Of a stretch of DNA of 64,000 nucleotides, positions 9,403 through 17,589 are shown in pieces. A program made the position numbers and the translations under genes. Source of the stretch: Acinetobacter sp. ANC 4204 (GTDB taxonomy: Bacteria > Pseudomonadota > Gammaproteobacteria > Pseudomonadales > Moraxellaceae); contig NZ_NEFZ01000007.1 in the NCBI RefSeq assembly GCF_002135205.1, positions 62,001 to 126,000 of the forward strand. The letters run 5' to 3'. The notes beneath the pieces are model-generated. The model did no database searches. It was not told the DNA's origin and worked only from the letters and a program-made list of their open reading frames with translations. Within the stretch, counting starts at the first letter, position 1; every line of letters begins with the position of its first letter.

Positions 9403-10085
9403 AAAAGACCTAAAGAACGTGCTGTACTCACAGCCTTGGTGCGTTTGGTAACTGAAAGCTTTCGATAAATATGCTTAATATGACTTTCAACAGTATAGCG
9501 AGACACAAATAACTGCTCTGCAATTTCTCGATTACTTAAGCCCTGTGCAACTAAGTTTAGAATCTCAGTTTCTCGATTCGTCAATTCGTCATAATCTTGA
9601 CCATCTAACTGATCTACACGTTCTGTTTGGGGTGTAGTTGATGTTGAAATTTGATTCAGAATTTCACGAGCAATGAATGGATCTATAGGAGCCCCACCAC
9701 GTAAAATGCTACGTATAGACATAAGTACTTCAGCATCATCACGCTCTTTCAGTACATAACCATTCGCCCCTGCTTTAATCGAGGCAAATAGGCTTTGTTG
9801 TGTACTCCAAGCCGAAATCACTAAAATTAAAGCACTTTGGTCAATGTCTCTGAGTTTTTCAATCAGCGTAATACCATTGCCATCTGGTAAACCCAAGTCG
9901 ACCAATGCCAAAGAAATTGGTTGCGATGCAATTATTGCCATTGCCTCCGCTAAATTCTTAGCAAAAATCAACATGTCATGGCTATAACCTAATTCCGAGA
10001 GAATAAGGTCTAGGCGAGAGCGAATCATCGCTTCATCTTCTACAATTAAAACAGGTGCAGGCAAAACTGTTTCCGTATTTTTCAC
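9399..10085 (-). CDS. LuxR/NarL-family response regulator
   Basis: Two-domain DNA-binding regulator of 228 residues. The receiver domain occupies about residues 10-125, with the phosphoacceptor D63 in ALVDLGLPDGNG and the conserved lysine in VLKERDDAE. A LuxR helix-turn-helix at about 165-225 has TNRETEILNLVAQGLSNREIA and SRYTVESHIKHIYRKL. It is the first gene of an operon with the adjacent sensor kinase (4-bp overlap), its presumed partner. The target genes are not evident. The divergent FMN glutamate-synthase-like gene shares the upstream region and is one candidate. Confidence 0.93.
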   Translation of the reverse strand: MKNTETVLPAPVLIVEDEAMIRSRLDLILSELGYSHDMLIFAKNLAEAMAIIASQPISLALVDLGLPDGNGITLIEKLRDIDQSALILVISAWSTQQSLFASIKAGANGYVLKERDDAEVLMSIRSILRGGAPIDPFIAREILNQISTSTTPQTERVDQLDGQDYDELTNRETEILNLVAQGLSNREIAEQLFVSRYTVESHIKHIYRKLSVTKRTKAVSTARSLGLL

Positions 10086-10383
10086 TGAAGCATCCCCTTT
10101 TTATCATTCTTTAACAACACTATACCGATGCTAACTCGAAGCAACCTATCCCTAGAAGTAAGTAATTTATCAATTTTTATTGTTGAAGAATACGCATTCA
10201 TTAAAATCATTTTATCGACTTTAAAAACTGAAAGATACTAATCTATGTGTAATTGATTCCTCCATTTTTAACATTCGCCATATTCAAAATCTATTCACAG
10301 AATGAACAACAATTTATTACTTGTAGATGAAACAAAGACTTGGCACATTAGTCCTAAAACAACACGGAAGGAAGCCAAGCCAT

Positions 10384-12054
10384 ATGTCTAGCCCTGCTCA
10401 ATCCATACGTCACAAATTACTCAACACTTTCTTTTCCAGACATTCTATTTGGCTGCTTTGTATTTTTATCTTTTTAAGTATTAGCTTTTTTCATTATAGC
10501 CATACCCCTATTTACATCAATTACTTTATCTCAAACACTTTCTTAAACAGTATTTGGCTCATTACAGGTTTACTCAGTTTTGTCGGTTTACATGATGTTT
10601 TGCAAAACAGACATTCTATTTTGAAGAACTACCCGATCATGGGACACTTTCGTTTTATCTTTGAAGATTTTCGACCTGAAATCCGCCAGTATTTCATTGA
10701 AGCGGATCAAGATGCACTGCCATTTTCAAGAATGCAACGCAGTCTAGTTTATCAACGCTCAAAAAACCAAAATGCAGATAAGCCTTTTGGTTCTATTGTC
10801 AATGTCTATGCAGACAACTATCGTTTCATGACGCATTCATTAAGTCCATGCAAACCTGCCGACCCAAAAACTTTCCGTATATTAGTAGGCAATGCGCAAT
10901 GCTCTCAGCCTTATAGTGCATCTATTTTTAATATTTCTGCCATGAGTTTTGGCAGCTTGAGTGCCAATGCCATTCGTGCTTTAAACAAAGGCGCACAAAT
11001 GGGTGGTTTTTACCACGATACAGGTGAAGGCAGCTTAAGCCCTTACCATCTAGAATATGGTGGTGATATTGTCTGGGAACTCGGTAGTGGCTATTTTGGC
11101 TGCCGTACTTTAGATGGCCAGTTTGACCCAGAAAAATTTGCCATTCAAGCTAAACGCCCTCAGGTTAAAATGATTGAGATCAAACTATCTCAAGGTGCTA
11201 AACCTGGACATGGAGGTATTCTACCTAAAGATAAAATTTCTGAAGAAATTGCTCAAATACGAGGTGTCAGTCGTGACCATGACTGTGTTTCTCCTTCAAG
11301 TCACTCGGCTTTTAAAACACCGATTGAAATGATGCATTTTATTCAACAACTGCGTGAATTATCTGAAGGAAAACCTATCGGTTTTAAACTGTGTATTGGT
11401 CAGCCTTGGCAATTTATGAGTATTGTCAAAGCCATGCTACACACCCAAATTATTCCCGATTTTATCGTCGTTGATGGTTCCGAAGGTGGTACTGGTGCCG
11501 CACCGATTGAGCTCATTGACAATATGGGTGTACCGCTACGTGAGGGCTTGCTTTTTGTACACAATACGCTGATTGGTGCAGGTTTACGTGATCAAATCAA
11601 AATTGGGGCCAGTGGTAAATTGGTCAGCGCCTTTGATATTGCAAGCATTATGGCAATCGGTGCGGACTGGGTGAATTCTGCACGAGGCTTCATGTTTGCT
11701 GTAGGCTGTATTCAAGCACAAAGTTGTCATACCAACCAGTGTCCTGTAGGTGTTGCAACTCAAGATAAAGAACGTCAAAAAGCACTACACGTTCCCACCA
11801 AAGCCGAAAGGGTTCTACATTTTCATGACAATACATTGAAAGCCCTTTCAGAAATGATTGCCTCAGCAGGTTTGAAACATCCAGCAGAAATTAAAGCCCG
11901 CCATTTAGCACAGCGCATTAATGACCGAGAAATTCGAAACTATGCGCAACTCCACTTTTGGTTAAAAGAAGGCGAACTGCTGTCTTGTGAAAATAAAGAC
12001 GAGGAAAATTTTTATTTCCGTATGTGGAACATGTCCCAATTAGAAAACTTCTAA
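10384..12054 (+). CDS. membrane-anchored FMN-binding glutamate synthase-like protein
   Basis: A 556-residue protein with two N-terminal transmembrane helices (about residues 20-70), then a domain homologous to the FMN/glutamate-forming part of GltB: NISAMSFGSLS, GEGSLSPYH, PGHGGILPKDK, VDGSEGGTGAAP. The cysteine cluster C-x5-C-x4-C in CIQAQSCHTNQCPVG is the GltB [3Fe-4S] pattern. It lacks the GltB glutaminase domain, so it is not a full glutamate synthase. Its reaction is unknown. The ATG at 10384 is chosen because GGAAGGAAG lies 9 bases upstream. An in-frame ATG at 10327 has no ribosome site. Confidence 0.85.
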   Translation: MSSPAQSIRHKLLNTFFSRHSIWLLCIFIFLSISFFHYSHTPIYINYFISNTFLNSIWLITGLLSFVGLHDVLQNRHSILKNYPIMGHFRFIFEDFRPEIRQYFIEADQDALPFSRMQRSLVYQRSKNQNADKPFGSIVNVYADNYRFMTHSLSPCKPADPKTFRILVGNAQCSQPYSASIFNISAMSFGSLSANAIRALNKGAQMGGFYHDTGEGSLSPYHLEYGGDIVWELGSGYFGCRTLDGQFDPEKFAIQAKRPQVKMIEIKLSQGAKPGHGGILPKDKISEEIAQIRGVSRDHDCVSPSSHSAFKTPIEMMHFIQQLRELSEGKPIGFKLCIGQPWQFMSIVKAMLHTQIIPDFIVVDGSEGGTGAAPIELIDNMGVPLREGLLFVHNTLIGAGLRDQIKIGASGKLVSAFDIASIMAIGADWVNSARGFMFAVGCIQAQSCHTNQCPVGVATQDKERQKALHVPTKAERVLHFHDNTLKALSEMIASAGLKHPAEIKARHLAQRINDREIRNYAQLHFWLKEGELLSCENKDEENFYFRMWNMSQLENF

Positions 12055-12057
12055 ATA

Positions 12058-12087
12058 AAAAGGAGGCTGATAGAGCCTCCTTTTTAT
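12058..12087. terminator. bidirectional terminator between convergent genes
   Basis: Perfect inverted repeat AAAAAGGAGGCT / AGCCTCCTTTTT with a 5-nt loop between the convergent glutamate synthase-like and alpha/beta-hydrolase genes. U-tracts exist on both strands. Confidence 0.85.
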
Positions 12088-12112
12088 TCTCGATAAGCAA
12101 AATCACAGACTA

Positions 12113-13144
12113 TTAGTAATATCCACTAGATGAACCCTGCGCATGTAAAAAAGCGGGGATTAAACCTGTTAATGCAGCACGAATGTCAGCACGTTCATTG
12201 ATCAATTGGTGCGAACCTTCCTCTAGCATTAGCAAGGTCTGTAAACGAAACTTCTCTCGAATGAACTCGATGTTATACCGCCAATCTACCGTCTGATCCA
12301 GAGCGCCTTGAGCCAACCACACAGGAATACGACAGGCTGGACGTTGTTCCATTTCCAGCATCCACTTTGACATCGCCAAAATCCAATCCATACCCATCAT
12401 ACGCGGTTGCAAGGGATCTTTTAAACGGACAAAGCGCAAAAATTCAGGATTATGATTATTGCGTCTAAAATGACGCGGTACTTGACGCTTTATCCGACGA
12501 ATAATGCCTAATCCAACTGAATTATGCCACCAAGCCGATTTCGCAGGACGAATCAATGGTGAAAGCAACAGAACACGCTGTACATAAGGGTTTTCACGGC
12601 GTTCGGCAAATTCGAGTAAATGATGCATTAAAATTGCACCACCCGTACTCTGCCCGATGCCTAACCACGGCTGTGGTAGCTGATCAGCATGCTTTACATA
12701 ACGCACTACAGCATGAAGCACATCTTGATAATGGTCAAAGTTTTGGATATTCGCAGGCGATCCATCACTCAGACCATGCCCAGGCAAATCATAAGTCAGT
12801 ACGCTAAACCCTTGCTCAAGCAGCTCTTTAATGATGGGTTGGTAAATACCACTGTGTTCTAAGTAACCGTGTAATAAACATACGGTTCCCTTGATCTTCT
12901 GAATTTTAGGCGCAAAGACCTGTACATGCAATTTAAACAAAGGCATTTGTACATAACCTTGCCACTGCTCACAGTCCAAAGTGTCTAAGCCATAGAGCCT
13001 ACGGTATGAAATAATTTCAACAGACGCTTCATAAGACTGGTTTAAATTGAGTGGTTCTAAAAGTTGTGGTGTGGTCTCACGACTTGGGACAGGAAGCTCA
13101 AGTTGTTTGAGTACTGAAGGATTTAAAAAAGGAAGTTCAGGCAT
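12113..13144 (-). CDS. alpha/beta hydrolase (lysophospholipase/monoacylglycerol lipase-like)
   Basis: A 343-residue serine hydrolase of the Hydrolase_4 (PldB/monoglyceride lipase) type. The oxyanion motif is LHGYLEHSG (about residue 91), the nucleophile elbow GQS166TG, and the Asp and His are probably those in GALDQTVD and EGSHQL. There is no signal peptide, so it should be cytoplasmic. It is the last gene of a close-packed minus-strand group (phosphatase, murB, YdcF-type protein, hydrolase). Its start shares one base with the preceding stop (TAATG), which suggests coupled translation. The substrate is not readable from sequence. Confidence 0.87.
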   Translation of the reverse strand: MPELPFLNPSVLKQLELPVPSRETTPQLLEPLNLNQSYEASVEIISYRRLYGLDTLDCEQWQGYVQMPLFKLHVQVFAPKIQKIKGTVCLLHGYLEHSGIYQPIIKELLEQGFSVLTYDLPGHGLSDGSPANIQNFDHYQDVLHAVVRYVKHADQLPQPWLGIGQSTGGAILMHHLLEFAERRENPYVQRVLLLSPLIRPAKSAWWHNSVGLGIIRRIKRQVPRHFRRNNHNPEFLRFVRLKDPLQPRMMGMDWILAMSKWMLEMEQRPACRIPVWLAQGALDQTVDWRYNIEFIREKFRLQTLLMLEEGSHQLINERADIRAALTGLIPAFLHAQGSSSGYY

Positions 13145-14256
13145 TATGGAATCTCCCTACAGTCACTTGAGCCGACAAGTACATCACGCACAGTTGCAAG
13201 CATTTCATAATTGGCACGGCGACTATGATCATAGTTTTGTTGACTTGGTCGCCAACGTGTTAATTGGGTCGGCATAGGTGCTTCTATCGGCTGGGTTTCT
13301 ATACCATTTAAGGCAAATAAACGACGGGTACGTGGCATATGGTATTGATCTGTAATTAGAATCACTCTAGGTGCGCCACCTTTTTTCTGTAGTAACAAGG
13401 AACTAAAACGTGAATTTTCGCAGGTATTCATACTACGATCTTCCAACAGTTTTGCATCGACTCCTCGTGCCTTTAACCATTTTTGCATATACGGTGCTTC
13501 TACCCCACTCAGTACAATAGGCAGCTTAAACTGCTGTTCAACTTGTAATGTGGTTTCAAGTCGCAAACGGGTATATTCATTCACGACGATATCCTTACCA
13601 TTCTTATCTAAAGTTAACCCGCCTCCTAGAACAACGATGGCATTCGGCATATTTAAAGCTGCTTTTTTCTCTTCATTTTGTGCATAGATTTGTGCAATAT
13701 CTTGATAAATTTGCTCATCAACGGGCTGTTCTTCGAGTTGTTCAACCTTATGCGTTTTTAAGAACGCTAGATAATGCTCCATTAACGCTTTATTTTCTTT
13801 ACTGTTGAGTTCTAATAGTTCTTTTACATTCTCTGTTGGGTCTACTTCTGAACTTGCAGTCTCAACCACCAAAGGAATTTGAGGCTTCTGTTCTTTTTCC
13901 TGTTCCTCTTTTTGCTCAGCAACAATCAACTCTTGTAAGGCTTTGTAGCGCGCCTGAATGGTGGTTAAGTTTTGTGAATTATGCTCTTTAATCTGTTCTT
14001 CCATGAGCTGTAAATAAGCTTGACGTGCTATCCACAAATCAGAACCCGGTTCTAAGCTTTCTTGCTCACTCAGTGCTGCCATCTTTTGGCTCTGTGCGGC
14101 CACTTCGTTAACATCGACAGGAACAAAAGTATTAAGCGCAGCAACAATGAGCTTAGAATAAAAAGGCGTATAAATAAAAATCATTAAACAGCCGAAAAGT
14201 GCAAATAACACCGAAGCGATTTGCACTAAACGTACCATTTTATGGGTTTTACTCAT
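13144..14256 (-). CDS. YdcF/ElyC-family (DUF218) envelope protein with long coiled-coil
   Basis: A 370-residue protein with one N-terminal membrane helix (about residues 10-35), a long Glu/Gln/Lys-rich coiled-coil stretch (about 55-190), then a DUF218 domain (about 205-355) with AIVVLGGGLT, EYTRLRLETT, SGVEAPYM, ENSRFSSLLL and ITDQYHMPRTRRLF. DUF218 members such as ElyC and SanA affect envelope integrity. The extra coiled coil before the domain is not typical of the short YdcF proteins. It starts four bases after murB, so a cell-envelope role is plausible by context and homology, but it is not shown. Confidence 0.83.
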   Translation of the reverse strand: MSKTHKMVRLVQIASVLFALFGCLMIFIYTPFYSKLIVAALNTFVPVDVNEVAAQSQKMAALSEQESLEPGSDLWIARQAYLQLMEEQIKEHNSQNLTTIQARYKALQELIVAEQKEEQEKEQKPQIPLVVETASSEVDPTENVKELLELNSKENKALMEHYLAFLKTHKVEQLEEQPVDEQIYQDIAQIYAQNEEKKAALNMPNAIVVLGGGLTLDKNGKDIVVNEYTRLRLETTLQVEQQFKLPIVLSGVEAPYMQKWLKARGVDAKLLEDRSMNTCENSRFSSLLLQKKGGAPRVILITDQYHMPRTRRLFALNGIETQPIEAPMPTQLTRWRPSQQNYDHSRRANYEMLATVRDVLVGSSDCREIP

Positions 14257-14260
14257 ACTT

Positions 14261-15298
14261 TTAATGATCCTGATGAGATTGAATTAAACCGAGCGAATTA
14301 AATAAAACTGGCTCAGGCTCTAGTAAAACTTTAAATTTATTATACACATCCCGTTGTACTGCTCGGTATGTGCTCTGTACATCGTCTAAATTTGCATTGG
14401 CATAGTTCACCAAGACCAACGCCTGCTTATGAAACATACCCACCGCCCCAAGTTGCTTGCCTTTCCACCCCGACTGGTCGATTAACCAACCAGCGGCAAT
14501 TTTAACATCACCATTTGACTGTGGATAATGTGGCAATTTGTCAAATTGTTGGGCTAAATCGTCATACGCCTGCTGACTCATAATTGGGTTTTTGAAAAAA
14601 CTCCCTACATTTGGAAACTCTTTAGGATCGGGTAATTTACTTTGGCGAATCTGAATCACTTGTTGCTGCAAATTTAATGCAGTTAAGTTATCCCCTACAG
14701 CCTGTTTTAAATCACCATAACTAATTTTTAAGTCTTCGTGTTTCAAGAGTTTAAATGTGACATGAGTAATCACATAGCGATTCGGATCATCCTTAAAAAT
14801 ACTATGGCGATAACTAAATGCACAATCTTCAGCAGGAATATCACTAAATTGTTTCAGTTGTCTGTCATAGACCTGCACACTTTCAATGAACTCACCTGCT
14901 TCGACACCATAAGCACCGATATTTTGTACTGGGGATGCACCGACTAAGCCTGGGATCAAGGCTAAATTCTGTAAACCAAATAAACGCTGTTCTGTCGTCC
15001 AAAGTACAAAGTCATGCCAAACTTGCCCTGCACCAACTCTTATGGTTTGGGTATTCGCATCTTCAGACAGATTCTCTATACCTAGAATATTCATATGCAC
15101 AACCAAAGCATCAATTTGTGCAGGCAGAAGCATATTACTTCCACCTGATAAAATCATGACATTCAGCGCTTGTTGCTGCGCATAATCTAGGGCTTCAACC
15201 AATTCATCTGCACTATGAATTTGAACATAATGCGATGCAACTGCATGTAAACTTAAAGTATTAAAAGGTTTAAGCTGTTTTAGTGTTTCGATTTGCAT
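14261..15298 (-). CDS. murB: UDP-N-acetylenolpyruvoylglucosamine reductase
   Basis: Reduces UDP-GlcNAc-enolpyruvate to UDP-MurNAc with NADPH and FAD, the second committed step of peptidoglycan synthesis. The 345-residue protein is a type I Mur[10 protein letters not shown] at the start, FAD-site [26 protein letters not shown], the [11 protein letters not shown] block and the catalytic serine in [10 protein letters not shown]. The C-terminal MurB domain includes [20 protein letters not shown]. It lies 9 bases after the tyrosine phosphatase gene and 4 before the YdcF-type gene, which indicates one transcript. Confidence 0.97.
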   Translation of the reverse strand: MQIETLKQLKPFNTLSLHAVASHYVQIHSADELVEALDYAQQQALNVMILSGGSNMLLPAQIDALVVHMNILGIENLSEDANTQTIRVGAGQVWHDFVLWTTEQRLFGLQNLALIPGLVGASPVQNIGAYGVEAGEFIESVQVYDRQLKQFSDIPAEDCAFSYRHSIFKDDPNRYVITHVTFKLLKHEDLKISYGDLKQAVGDNLTALNLQQQVIQIRQSKLPDPKEFPNVGSFFKNPIMSQQAYDDLAQQFDKLPHYPQSNGDVKIAAGWLIDQSGWKGKQLGAVGMFHKQALVLVNYANANLDDVQSTYRAVQRDVYNKFKVLLEPEPVLFNSLGLIQSHQDH

Positions 15299-15307
15299 GC
15301 GCTAACC

Positions 15308-15820
15308 TTAATAACTTTCAATTTGTTGTTTAAAAATGTGAACCCATGCTTGGCTACTTGATTCACATTGATCCAATACACGCTCAAAACCATCAGATCC
15401 ACCATAGTAAGGATCAGGTAAGGCTTGCTGTGGATATTGCGTATCATGCTCGGACATGAGAGCGACTTTAGCACGTAGTTGCCCCGTACCAAATTCACGT
15501 GATGCTGTTTGATACAGCATCTGAATCTCATCAAAATTATTGTGGTCCATCGCTAAAATTAAATCAAAATGGACAAAATCACGGGTCTGTAACTGTCGTG
15601 CACGTAAACCAGACAAATCATAACCACGTTTCAAAGCATGTTCTTGGCTGCGTAAGTCAGGTGCCTTATTCGGATGATAGTTACTCGTCCCTGCTGAGTC
15701 GATTTCAATATTAAGTTGATGCGCATCACAAAAATGTCTGAGAACTACTTCTGCCGTGGGAGAACGACAAATATTTCCTAAACAGACACATAACACCTTA
15801 TAGGGCGTTGTGAATGACAT
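15308..15820 (-). CDS. low-molecular-weight protein-tyrosine phosphatase
   Basis: Cytoplasmic phosphotyrosine phosphatase of 170 residues. The P-loop C13-x5-R19 is visible in VCLGNICRSPTAE, and the general acid aspartate is in LPDPYYGG near residue 130. The ATG at 15820 is chosen because a GAGG site lies 5 bases upstream. A GTG two codons earlier sits inside that site. It is first in the group with murB. In capsule-making bacteria such enzymes pair with tyrosine kinases (Wzb/Wzc), but no kinase or capsule gene is present here, so its partner is unknown. Confidence 0.92.
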   Translation of the reverse strand: MSFTTPYKVLCVCLGNICRSPTAEVVLRHFCDAHQLNIEIDSAGTSNYHPNKAPDLRSQEHALKRGYDLSGLRARQLQTRDFVHFDLILAMDHNNFDEIQMLYQTASREFGTGQLRAKVALMSEHDTQYPQQALPDPYYGGSDGFERVLDQCESSSQAWVHIFKQQIESY

Positions 15821-15933
15821 AACCACCTCGAAACAGCTTTATTTTCAAGTGTCTTATGTTAAGTTATTTAGAGGATGAATCCTATAGAAGTACAAAACAT
15901 TATTGTTGAATAAGATATAAAAAAGGATGCTGT

Positions 15934-17094
15934 ATGAACTCATTTCAATTTCAAACTGTGCCGAATATTATTTCAGGCTTGGGCAGCATTCAGCAACTCA
16001 GAGACATTTTAACAGCACGCCCTTATCAACATCTGTTATTGGTTACAGATGTAGGCATGCTACAACATCAACTGCATTTTCCCATCTTAGAAATTTTAGA
16101 GGATCTCTCTCTCACTTACAGTATATACAGTGAGGTTAAAGCCGACCCGAGTGAGCAGATTGTTTTAAATGCGGTTAATTTTGCCAAACAGCAAAAGGTA
16201 GATCTCGTTTTAGGCTTTGGTGGTGGTAGCTCTATGGATGTTGCAAAAATTATTGCCATACTCAGCCATCCTGCACAGCAGCAACAGTTAGCTGATCTTT
16301 ATGGGGTAAATAATGCCCAAACACCTCGCCTGCCGTTAATTTTAGTCCCAACCACAGCAGGGACAGGTTCTGAGGTCACACCGATTTCAATTGTTACCAC
16401 AGGTGAAACGACAAAGACTGGAATCGTCGCACCTGTTCTTTTTGCCGATGTAGCGATTTTGGATGCGACTTTTACTGAAAAGCTGCCGCGTCATATTAGT
16501 GCAGCTACAGGCATTGATGCGATGGTACATGCCATTGAAGCCTATACCTCTAAAATCAAGAAAAACCCCTATGCAGACATGTTAGCGAAACAGGCTTTAA
16601 AACTGCTGAATCAAAACCTCAGTTTGGTGCTAGAAGATGGTCGAAATTTAGAAGCCCGACAAAATATGTTGGTCGGTTCAATGTTGGCAGGGCAAGCTTT
16701 TGCCAATGCCCCAGTAGGTGCTGTACATGCACTTGCTTATCCACTGGGTGGACATTTTCACATTTCACATGGACATAGCAATGCCTTAGTGCTGACAGAG
16801 GTTTTAAAGTTTAATCTTCCGCAAGCCAAGCACCATTATGCAGAGTTGATCTGCTGGCTCGACCCAAAAAGTACAGGTTGTACTGATGGTCTTTCTGATC
16901 TCTTTGTCGATCATATACAAAACCATTTAGACCGTAGCGGTTTAACCTTAAAACTCAAGGCGTTGAATGTTCCTGAACACAGTCTAGATCAACTTGCAAC
17001 AGACGCCATGTTGCAAACACGCCTACTACAAAACAACCCAAGAGAACTGGAGTGGCAACAGGCACGCGAGATTTATCAAGCCATTTACAGCTAA
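15934..17094 (+). CDS. iron-containing alcohol dehydrogenase
   Basis: A 386-residue NAD(P)-dependent, metal-dependent alcohol dehydrogenase of the type III family. The nucleotide-binding loop is GFGGGSSMDVAK, followed by VPTTAGTGSEVTP. The metal ligands are the Asp and His of GIDAMVHAIEAY and the two His around AVHALAYPLGGHFHISHGHSNA. An AAGGA ribosome site lies 8 bases before the ATG. The gene is divergent from the phosphatase-murB group and followed closely by a thioesterase, possibly on one transcript. The substrate alcohol cannot be named. Confidence 0.93.
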   Translation: MNSFQFQTVPNIISGLGSIQQLRDILTARPYQHLLLVTDVGMLQHQLHFPILEILEDLSLTYSIYSEVKADPSEQIVLNAVNFAKQQKVDLVLGFGGGSSMDVAKIIAILSHPAQQQQLADLYGVNNAQTPRLPLILVPTTAGTGSEVTPISIVTTGETTKTGIVAPVLFADVAILDATFTEKLPRHISAATGIDAMVHAIEAYTSKIKKNPYADMLAKQALKLLNQNLSLVLEDGRNLEARQNMLVGSMLAGQAFANAPVGAVHALAYPLGGHFHISHGHSNALVLTEVLKFNLPQAKHHYAELICWLDPKSTGCTDGLSDLFVDHIQNHLDRSGLTLKLKALNVPEHSLDQLATDAMLQTRLLQNNPRELEWQQAREIYQAIYS

Positions 17095-17145
17095 CCCATA
17101 TAATTAACTTAGGCTATTTATAATCAGATTTTAAGGATGACGTCG

Positions 17146-17589
17146 ATGAGACAAGCCGCAAAGACACGTGACCAATTTCATTATTTTTTACCGATTCAGA
17201 CACGTTGGTCGGACAATGACCTCTATGGCCATGTCAACAACGTCACTTACTATAGCTATTTTGATACTGCCGCAAATGCCTTACTGATTGAAAAAGCAAA
17301 TTTTGATATTCACCAATCCCCTATTATTGGCTTAGTGGTCGACTCAGCATGTAGTTTCTTACATGAGTTGTCTTACCCTGAGATTATTGACGTAGGTGTG
17401 ACTATTTCCAAAATAGGAAACTCCTCACTTACTTACGAACTCGCCATTTTTAAATTTGGTCAAGAATCGGCTTCGGCTCAAGGACATTTCGTCCATGTTT
17501 TTGTAGACCGTGAAACGCGAAAAAGCACCCCGATTCCATCTGAAATGCGGAGTGCTTTGCGCCACTATTTAAGCCATGACATTACTTAA
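17146..17589 (+). CDS. acyl-CoA thioesterase (4HBT hot-dog family)
   Basis: A 147-residue hot-dog-fold thioesterase related to YbgC/FcbC. The signature TRWSDNDLYGHVNNVTYYSYF contains the conserved Asp and the GHVNN motif. An in-frame ATG at 17137 overlaps the AAGGA ribosome site, so the ATG at 17146, 8 bases downstream of that site, is taken as the start. It lies 51 bases after the alcohol dehydrogenase. Its last 8 bases overlap the 3' end of the convergent dnaX. The acyl group it releases is not known. Confidence 0.87.
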   Translation: MRQAAKTRDQFHYFLPIQTRWSDNDLYGHVNNVTYYSYFDTAANALLIEKANFDIHQSPIIGLVVDSACSFLHELSYPEIIDVGVTISKIGNSSLTYELAIFKFGQESASAQGHFVHVFVDRETRKSTPIPSEMRSALRHYLSHDIT

